NCBI RefSeq assembly: GCF_937906425.1
Contig: NZ_CALCYR010000112.1
Location: 1-11,887 of the forward strand
Direction: 5' to 3'
DNA: 11,887 bases
Origin: an uncultured Methanobrevibacter sp.
GTDB taxonomy: Archaea > Methanobacteriota > Methanobacteria > Methanobacteriales > Methanobacteriaceae
Shown here: positions 1-4,955 of the stretch, in pieces
How positions within the stretch are numbered: position 1 is the first letter of the stretch
Layout of the letters: each line of letters starts with the position of its first letter
Notes under the pieces: model-generated
What the model saw: only the letters and a program-made list of their open reading frames with translations
Databases searched by the model: none
Told to the model about the DNA's origin: nothing
Translations under genes and position numbers: made by a program

Positions 1-67
1 ACTAATTAAAAAACTAATTAAAAAACTAATTAAAAAACTAATTAAAAAACTAATTAAAAAACTAATT
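1..67. repeat. 12-base tandem repeat, five full copies plus a partial one
   Basis: The unit actaattaaaaa is repeated perfectly from base 1 to 60, and a sixth copy breaks down at 61-67. The array touches the window edge, so its true copy number is unknown. Each junction makes an A6 tract, at 8-13, 20-25, 32-37, 44-49 and 56-61. There are no spacers, so this is not a CRISPR array. It lies about 50 bases upstream of the likely promoter of the GerW-family gene. Confidence 0.95.
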
Positions 68-117
68 TAAAATAAAATAATAAAATAAAATATAAATATA
101 TAACAACATATAAACAA

Positions 118-128
118 TTATATAAATT
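118..128 (+). promoter_or_regulatory. candidate TATA box for the GerW-family gene
   Basis: The sequence ttatataaatt resembles the archaeal TATA consensus. Transcription would start near base 150 and give a leader of about 35 bases. A second TATA-like stretch at 91-98 is possible but would give a longer leader. The base composition is so AT-rich that chance matches are common. Confidence 0.4.
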
Positions 129-184
129 GTATAATCTTATACCAATTAAATTTTAAAATAAACAAAAATCAAGGAAATGATTAT

Positions 185-703
185 ATGGTGGATGAAAAAC
201 CAATTAAAACAACAGTTGAAGAATTAGCAAAACTTGTAAATGTAAATAATTACATTGGAAACCCTATTGAAACTGAAGACAAAATATTAATCCCTGTTTC
301 AAAAGCAGGAGTAGGTTTTGGAATTGGAGAAAGTACAAGTGAACGTGTAATCACAGGATCTGGTGCAGGTGCAAGTGTTGAACCTGTTTCCATGGTTGTA
401 ATAACCAAAGGACTTAGTGGAATTGAAGGAATTAGAATATTAAACTTAACTGGTGGAACTGAAGTAAACAAAGCCCTTAATGATATTGGATTAATTATTA
501 CAGATATTATAAAAGAGTTTATACCAACAGTAATGCCTAATGGAGAGGAATACATCAATGTAGATGATGTAAATATCCAAGACGGAGAAATTTATGAAAA
601 TGCTGCAGAGGATGTTAGCGAAGCTGTAGAAGACATTGTGGAAACAGCTGAAGAAATAAAATCCGATGCAGAAGAAGTTAAACAAGCCACTGATGACGAA
701 TAA
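185..703 (+). CDS. GerW/YtfJ family protein
   Basis: The 172-residue product matches the GerW (YtfJ) family, whose Bacillus member was named from a spore germination phenotype and whose biochemical activity is unknown. The family core is visible: a conserved N-terminal helix (about 8-20), the strand ILIPVSKAGVGFGIG at 34-48, and GSGAGASVEPVSMVVI at 58-73, the glycine-rich segment typical of the family. Residues 136-172 form an acidic, Ala/Glu-rich tail that probably makes a helix or coiled coil and goes beyond the usual family core. There is no signal peptide or membrane segment, so it is probably cytoplasmic. The ATG at 185 follows an aagga site at 171-175. The DUF2953 gene follows after 154 bases. 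The family call is firm; the role in an archaeon is unknown. Confidence 0.85.
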   Translation: MVDEKPIKTTVEELAKLVNVNNYIGNPIETEDKILIPVSKAGVGFGIGESTSERVITGSGAGASVEPVSMVVITKGLSGIEGIRILNLTGGTEVNKALNDIGLIITDIIKEFIPTVMPNGEEYINVDDVNIQDGEIYENAAEDVSEAVEDIVETAEEIKSDAEEVKQATDDE

Positions 704-790
704 AAACAAACAAACTAAACAAACAAAAACATAAACAAAAATAAAAAAAATAACAAAACAAACTAAACAAAGAAAAATAAAAAATACAGC

Positions 791-803
791 GAATATAATA
801 AAC
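791..803 (+). promoter_or_regulatory. weak TATA-like site before the DUF2953 gene
   Basis: The sequence gaatataataaac lies 55 bases before the start at 858 and could give a leader of about 30 bases. No U-tract terminator is visible between the two genes, so read-through from the GerW-family gene is an equally good explanation. Confidence 0.25.
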
Positions 804-857
804 TGTAGGGAAACAAAAATCCACCAAATTTATGATAAATTAATTAAAGGCGATAAA

Positions 858-1532
858 ATGAACTTATTACTAATTTTAACAATAATTTTCGCCTTAATTA
901 TCATAATTTTAATCCTGCTTTATAATGGAATAGTTCTTTCTTTAAACCTTAAGAAAATCGAAGCTAGTCTCCAATACGAATTTAAAGTCTCTTTTTTAAA
1001 AATACCTATATTTAAAAGAAATAATCTAGATAAAAAGGAAGAAGATGAATTGGAGGATGAAGATGAAGAAGAAGATGAGAATGAAGAAGATAAAGGTTTA
1101 AAAGAAAAATATTATGAAATAAAACCACTTATCAAGGATTTGAAAGAGTCAAAACAGGAAATTAAGGTCTTTTTAAAGAAACTGTTAAAATCCATAGACA
1201 TTAGAAAAATCCATGGAAATATGGAACTTGGCCTTAATGACCATATGAAAACAATTAAGATTGCAAGCTGGATTTGGTCTGTAGGTGCAATTGTAAATAC
1301 AATTTCCGAACCAAGCCAGTTCATTGTAAAACCTATTTTTACAGAAGAGAAAATTGACATTGACATAAATCTTGAAGCCAAAATCAATCTTTTAAGTTTA
1401 ATCATTGCTGCAATAGCTCTTTTAACTAAAGAAGAGATTAGAAAATTGATTAAAGACTTTAGAGCATATAGGAAAGACCATACCATATTAATAAAAAGAG
1501 AAGAAGACAAAAAAAGCGAAACAGCAAATTAA
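858..1532 (+). CDS. DUF2953 (YtfI-like) membrane-anchored protein
   Basis: The 224-residue product has one strongly hydrophobic N-terminal membrane segment (about 2-27), then a short basic stretch and an extremely acidic Glu/Asp run at about 60-79. A helical central part follows. The region at 117-147, with LGLNDHMKTIKIASWIWSVG, and the segment at 155-190 resemble DUF2953 proteins such as Bacillus YtfI. The hydrophobic stretch at 178-190 is more likely part of the fold than a second membrane span. The ATG at 858 is preceded by aaaggcgat, a good Shine-Dalgarno match. The link to DUF2953 rests on the pattern and on the GerW-family neighbour, since that pairing is also seen in Firmicutes. Its biochemical role is unknown. 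Confidence 0.68.
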   Translation: MNLLLILTIIFALIIIILILLYNGIVLSLNLKKIEASLQYEFKVSFLKIPIFKRNNLDKKEEDELEDEDEEEDENEEDKGLKEKYYEIKPLIKDLKESKQEIKVFLKKLLKSIDIRKIHGNMELGLNDHMKTIKIASWIWSVGAIVNTISEPSQFIVKPIFTEEKIDIDINLEAKINLLSLIIAAIALLTKEEIRKLIKDFRAYRKDHTILIKREEDKKSETAN

Positions 1533-1582
1533 AATATTTAATTTGAAAAAAGTGAAAAAAATAAAAAACTAAAGATTATAAA

Positions 1583-1680
1583 AATTATAAACCCTAAAAA
1601 AATAAAAAACTCAAAATTAAAAAATTAAAACCCTAAAAAAAATAAAAAAACTCAAAAATACAAAAATTAAAACCCTAAAA
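1583..1680. repeat. 41-base tandem repeat between DUF2953 and the 128-residue gene
   Basis: Copies begin at 1583, 1624 and 1665, exactly 41 bases apart. Each starts with att(a/t)aaaccctaaaa, and the first two continue with aataaaaaactcaaaa. The third is cut off by the start of the next gene. A degenerate earlier copy may begin near 1542. The ccctaaa motif stands out because C and G are rare in this gap. Confidence 0.8.
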
Positions 1681-1681
1681 G

Positions 1682-2068
1682 ATGATTAAAATGGATGGAG
1701 AAGCAATTTTAAATAGATTCGAATATATAAGAAAAACAGTTTTCAGCGAATCTATAAAATTAAGTGAAAATGAGGAAATATATTTCGTATTTAGAGCAGA
1801 AATTGTTTCACTCAATCCAAATCCAAAAAAATCATATCTAAACAGAACAATTGACTTTATAAAAGGAGAAAAGAAGTCAAAAATAGAAACAAAGGTTTCA
1901 AGTGTTCTCATGAATCCAATAGCTTATATAATTAAATTTAAAGACGGGGACAGCGAAAAGTTACACCTTAAGGAAATACATAATGAACACCACGATTTTG
2001 TAATGCTTCACAAACCTGGAATTCTTAAGGAATTCAGAAAGGAATTGAAAAATCGGGGACAATTATAA
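1682..2068 (+). CDS. hypothetical protein, 128 residues
   Basis: I do not recognise this protein. It is soluble and mildly basic, with no signal peptide or membrane span. Visible features are an amphipathic N-terminal helix (about 5-27), a predicted beta part with IYFVFRAEIVSL near 33-44, a lysine-rich loop near 61-67, a beta segment near 78-88 (NPIAYIIKFKDGD), and a His-rich stretch HNEHHDFVMLHKPG near 99-112 that could bind metal. It ends in a charged helix. No good Shine-Dalgarno site precedes 1682. A second ATG at 1691 has gatgat just upstream and may be the real start, which would shorten the product by three residues. Coding use resembles the neighbours. The stop lies two bases from the stop of the convergent AHAS-like gene. 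Confidence 0.7.
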   Translation: MIKMDGEAILNRFEYIRKTVFSESIKLSENEEIYFVFRAEIVSLNPNPKKSYLNRTIDFIKGEKKSKIETKVSSVLMNPIAYIIKFKDGDSEKLHLKEIHNEHHDFVMLHKPGILKEFRKELKNRGQL

Positions 2069-2070
2069 AA

Positions 2071-2080
2071 CTATTTTTTA
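2071..2080 (+). terminator. possible U-tract terminator for the plus-strand genes
   Basis: A run of six T at 2074-2079 follows directly after the stop of the 128-residue gene. Archaeal RNA polymerase can stop at U-tracts without a hairpin. The run is encoded by the last Lys codons of the convergent gene, so it lies inside that coding region. Confidence 0.4.
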
Positions 2081-3810
2081 GCAAGAGGAATATTCTCCTC
2101 AAGAACATGAACATCCGCTAAAAAGGCATGACTAGAATTAAAAGCATTATCAATAGCTTCCAAAAGCTCTTCTTTTGAATTGACTTCCATAGAATCAATG
2201 CCATATGCTTCAGCCAATTTATTAAAGTCAGGATTATTCAAATCAACCTCATACTTTTCAAAGTCATAAATTGTCTCTTCCCACTGCCGAATAATTCCTA
2301 ATTGGGAATTGTTTATAACAAAAATGGAAACATTCAAGCCATATTCCTTAATGGTTGCCAATTCCTGAATGACCATTTGAATATCCCCATCTCCGCAAAT
2401 AACAACAATATTGCTGTCGGGATGTGCAATGGCCACTCCAATGGAAGCGGACAATCCATAACCCATAGGTCCAAAACCACCTGAAAAGAGCAATTTGCCA
2501 AATTTATCATTTCTGCAAAGCAATGTGGTCCAAGTTGTATGGGTTCCGGCATCAGATAAAAAATAGGATCCCATAAATTTATCAACTATTTTATTTATTG
2601 CATAAGGCGGCCTTAATGATTCATAATTTTCCCTTTCCTCAGAAATCCCATCTATGAAAACCTCATCATCATGGGAATATATCTCATCCAGCCACAGGTC
2701 ATTTTGCCCAACTGAATAATTATCAAATTCAAAAATGGAATCATCCAAAAGCAAATCCAGCAAAACTGAGACATCATTGCAAATATTGATTTTGCCCTTA
2801 AGGCAGGTTCTGTCAATATTCACATGAATCATCTTTTCCCTGATTTCATCAAAGTTTGAAACTGCAATTGTTCTCTCAGACAATCTTGCACCTAAAACAA
2901 GAATGCAGTCAGAATTCAAATAGGCATAATCTGAAATTGGAGCTCCGCGAAGACCTACAATTCCAAGGTTGAAATTATCACCCTCATCCAATATTCCTTT
3001 AGAGTGATATGTGGTAACAATTGGGATGTGTGTTTTACTTACAAAAGCCTTTAATTTTTCAATAGCTTTACCCCAAACTACACCATTTCCTACAAGCAGC
3101 AATGGTTTTTCTGCATTGTGTAATTTATTTACAATCAAATCAATATTGGCATCTACATAGTCTGATGAAGTTTCATAAAAATCATCAAATTTAACTGAAA
3201 AGCCATTTTCAAAAGAAAGATTGCCATTATCAAAAACATTATCATCAGACATATTATTGTCTAAATCCTCTGAACTTAAACTTTCCAAAAGATTGGAAAC
3301 TGAAATCCCATCATCCAATTCTTCCAAAAGAACATTTTTTGACAGATTAATATGAACAGGACCTTTAGGATAATTATTAAGAATATGCAAAGCTTCCCTT
3401 AAATCAGAAACGGCCTGTCTTAATGAGTCCGGGTGATAGGACTTTAGACTTATTGGCTTAAAGACCTCATTTATTGGAAATGACTGAAAAGTTTCAGAAT
3501 CTGCATCGAAATCATTGTCTCCAGTTATTACAAGAAGTGGAACAGAGTCCTTGAATGCTGTTGAAACTCCCATAACCATATTCATTGCACCGGGACCAGC
3601 AGTTGCAATAGATAAACCATAGACCCCTAAAGAACGAGCATATGCATCTGCAGCATGCACTGCAGCCTGTTCATGCCTTGTTAAAATATGTTTTATGGAA
3701 GAATCCTTTAAAACCTTATAAAAAGGAAGAACCTGTTCTCCAGGATGTCCGAAAATATATTCAACACCATCTGCTTCAAGCATTTTGATTAGTATCTCTG
3801 CAGTATTCAT
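2071..3810 (-). CDS. acetohydroxyacid synthase-like thiamine diphosphate enzyme (IlvB-type large subunit)
   Basis: The 579-residue product follows the AHAS (acetolactate synthase) plan. The N-terminal domain has GHPGEQ at 21-26, RHEQAAVHAADAYAR at 45-59 with the cofactor-activating Glu47, and AGPGAMN at 71-77. A central nucleotide-fold domain spans about 225-350. The thiamine diphosphate domain has SGGFGPMGYG at 443-452, GDGD at 473 and NN at 500. Arg309 and Trp510 (in RQWEE) match residues that AHAS uses to bind the second keto acid, so AHAS chemistry (two pyruvates, or pyruvate plus 2-ketobutyrate) is plausible. Oddities are Glu25 where AHAS normally has Gly, an acidic Asn/Asp/Ser-rich linker at about 164-218 longer than usual, and a C-terminus ending near IPLAKK without the usual terminal arm. 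No IlvN small subunit gene is present. Another 2-ketoacid ligase or decarboxylase activity remains possible. Confidence 0.8.
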   Translation of the reverse strand: MNTAEILIKMLEADGVEYIFGHPGEQVLPFYKVLKDSSIKHILTRHEQAAVHAADAYARSLGVYGLSIATAGPGAMNMVMGVSTAFKDSVPLLVITGDNDFDADSETFQSFPINEVFKPISLKSYHPDSLRQAVSDLREALHILNNYPKGPVHINLSKNVLLEELDDGISVSNLLESLSSEDLDNNMSDDNVFDNGNLSFENGFSVKFDDFYETSSDYVDANIDLIVNKLHNAEKPLLLVGNGVVWGKAIEKLKAFVSKTHIPIVTTYHSKGILDEGDNFNLGIVGLRGAPISDYAYLNSDCILVLGARLSERTIAVSNFDEIREKMIHVNIDRTCLKGKINICNDVSVLLDLLLDDSIFEFDNYSVGQNDLWLDEIYSHDDEVFIDGISEERENYESLRPPYAINKIVDKFMGSYFLSDAGTHTTWTTLLCRNDKFGKLLFSGGFGPMGYGLSASIGVAIAHPDSNIVVICGDGDIQMVIQELATIKEYGLNVSIFVINNSQLGIIRQWEETIYDFEKYEVDLNNPDFNKLAEAYGIDSMEVNSKEELLEAIDNAFNSSHAFLADVHVLEENIPLAKK

Positions 3811-3843
3811 AATATCGACTTTTAAGTAAAATAAAAATAAATT

Positions 3844-3943
3844 GAAAATAAATAATGAAAATCAATGAAGAAATTAACAATGAAAATTAATAATGAAATT
3901 AACAATGGAATTAATAAAGAAATTAATAATGAAAATAAATAAA
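3844..3943. repeat. degenerate 10-15 base repeats upstream of the AHAS-like gene
   Basis: About eight imperfect units of the type gaaattaayaat, mostly 12-13 bases long, follow each other between the AHAS-like gene start and the end of the Ser/Tyr-rich gene. The whole gap 3811-4029 is AT-rich and shows no gene. No convincing TATA box or strong Shine-Dalgarno site for the AHAS-like gene can be picked out. Confidence 0.45.
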
Positions 3944-3991
3944 ATAAAATAAGAAAAATAATTTAAAAATTAAGGTTTAGACAAAATCTCT

Positions 3992-4010
3992 AAAAAACAA
4001 TTCTTAAAAA
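3992..4010 (-). terminator. U-tract terminator region of the Ser/Tyr-rich gene
   Basis: On the minus strand, 20-38 bases after the stop, runs of T5 (4010-4006) and T6 (3997-3992) occur. This fits hairpin-independent archaeal termination. In this AT-rich DNA such runs are frequent, so support is modest. Confidence 0.35.
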
Positions 4011-4029
4011 TAGTTTAGAATAATAATGA

Positions 4030-4773
4030 CTAATAGGTACTTGATCCAGAACTGTAGGAACTGCCAGAATCATAAGAACTACCGGAATCATAAGAACTAC
4101 CGGAATCATAAGAACTACTGGAATCATAAGAATTTCCAGAACTGTAGGAACTGCCAGAATCATATGAACTACCTGAACTGTAGGAACTGCCTGAACTTGA
4201 ATAGCTGTTTGAACTATAGGAATTGCCGGAACCTGAATAACTGTTTGAACTATAAGAATTACCGGAATCATAGGAATTGCTGTATCCTGTTTCCAAACTA
4301 GAATCGTCTACAACAATTGTGGCCTTTAAACTATTATAAACCTTATTCAATATAGTCAAATCTTCAGAAGATATTAAGATAAAGTTATGTGACTTTCTAT
4401 CTTCAATAAAAATGGCATAATCTCCAGTTTTAGCATTCTTATAATATGTGAAATTGCCTTCAGTCATTTTTTCATCTCCCAAAACTTCATCCTTAATGTT
4501 ATTGAATCGAAGCAGACCTTGGGAAGCAGTTTCAATAGACTCATTATTAAAAGCAGTTATATTAAGATTGTTCTCATAATCCTCATAATAATTAATGTTT
4601 AAATTATCGACATAAGTAGAATTTTTATCAGTTACTGGAACACTAGCAGAACAGGAATTAGTTAAATTAATCTCATGATAGCTAAGATTTTTAGCAGGAT
4701 CAAAAATCATATAGGAACCTACACACAGTAAACAAAATACAACTACTGCCAAAATCGCTGTTTTTTTATCCAT
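4030..4773 (-). CDS. membrane-anchored or secreted protein with Ser/Tyr-rich repeat tail
   Basis: I do not recognise a named family. The 247-residue product starts with Lys-Lys and a hydrophobic helix at about 5-24, a signal anchor or signal peptide; there is no clear lipobox. Residues 25-160 form a compact outer domain with six N-glycosylation sequons (Asn29, 36, 51, 71, 77 and 107), as expected for an archaeal surface protein. Residues 164-247 are almost only Ser, Tyr, Gly, Asp and Asn, in repeats of the hexapeptide GSSYDS and variants, ending in Tyr. Such a tail could be a flexible spacer, an adhesive segment or a glycan carrier; this is inference. The start is well set by AAAGGTGA upstream of the ATG and a TATA box at 4816-4825, so the gene is probably transcribed alone. 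Confidence 0.8.
   Translation of the reverse strand: MDKKTAILAVVVFCLLCVGSYMIFDPAKNLSYHEINLTNSCSASVPVTDKNSTYVDNLNINYYEDYENNLNITAFNNESIETASQGLLRFNNIKDEVLGDEKMTEGNFTYYKNAKTGDYAIFIEDRKSHNFILISSEDLTILNKVYNSLKATIVVDDSSLETGYSNSYDSGNSYSSNSYSGSGNSYSSNSYSSSGSSYSSGSSYDSGSSYSSGNSYDSSSSYDSGSSYDSGSSYDSGSSYSSGSSTY
4033..4284 (-). repeat. 18-base coding repeat (hexapeptide GSSYDS type)
   Basis: The last 84 codons of the Ser/Tyr-rich gene are built from 18-base units. The unit gaactaccggaatcataa (plus strand) is nearly perfect in the part nearest the stop (about 4070-4130), and copies diverge towards the middle of the gene. This gradient suggests recent expansion at the 3' end. Confidence 0.85.
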
Positions 4774-4780
4774 AAAAATT

Positions 4781-4788
4781 CACCTTTC
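4781..4788 (-). promoter_or_regulatory. Shine-Dalgarno site of the Ser/Tyr-rich gene
   Basis: On the minus strand GAAAGGTG followed by A precedes the ATG (4773-4771) by about seven bases, a strong match to the archaeal anti-Shine-Dalgarno. It fixes the start codon. Confidence 0.75.
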
Positions 4789-4815
4789 TAAGATAATTAT
4801 AATTATGTTTTTATC

Positions 4816-4825
4816 TTTTATAAAC
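4816..4825 (-). promoter_or_regulatory. TATA box of the Ser/Tyr-rich gene
   Basis: The minus strand reads GTTTATAAAA, a good archaeal TATA box. Transcription would start near 4795, giving a leader of about 20 bases that contains the ribosome site. The gap 4774-4955 holds no gene. Confidence 0.6.
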
Positions 4826-4934
4826 TATTATAAAAAAATAGTAAAAAAAGTATAAAAAATAATAGAATTTTGACAAAAATTATAAAAAATAATAATCAAA
4901 ATAAGCAAAATGAAAAAAATAGTGAAAAGGGATT

Positions 4935-4953
4935 AAAAATAAAAAGAGAAAAA
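4935..4953 (-). terminator. U-tract terminator of the long-tailed NSS gene
   Basis: Just after the stop codon at 4956, the minus strand has three T5 runs in 19 bases (4953-4949, 4945-4941, 4939-4935). This is a plausible archaeal U-tract terminator. No hairpin is needed or seen. Confidence 0.45.
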
Positions 4954-4955
4954 TA

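Noticed and set aside
1..67. CRISPR-like array
   Set aside because: Units are directly joined without spacers, are only 12 bases long, and no cas gene is present.
250..558. Minus-strand frame opposite the GerW-family gene
   Set aside because: It is a shadow of a well-conserved plus-strand gene and lacks any ribosome site or recognisable motif.
2302..2585. Open frames on either strand inside the AHAS-like gene
   Set aside because: They overlap the thiamine diphosphate motif of a clear enzyme gene and show no family resemblance or start signals.
3865..3942. Small plus-strand reading frame of 25 codons (Asn/Lys/Glu/Ile only)
   Set aside because: It is a translation of the degenerate gaaattaayaat repeat, with no ribosome site and no meaningful composition.
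4026..4301. Plus-strand open frame rich in Asn/Tyr/Cys/Arg opposite the Ser/Tyr-rich gene
   Set aside because: It is the mirror of the 18-base coding repeat on the minus strand. It has no ribosome site and an absurd composition, while the minus-strand gene has a promoter, ribosome site and signal anchor.
4030..4773. Lipoprotein or pilin-like signal in the Ser/Tyr-rich protein
   Set aside because: The cysteines at 14 and 17 lie inside the hydrophobic stretch without a lipobox, and there is no short basic leader with a class III cleavage site.
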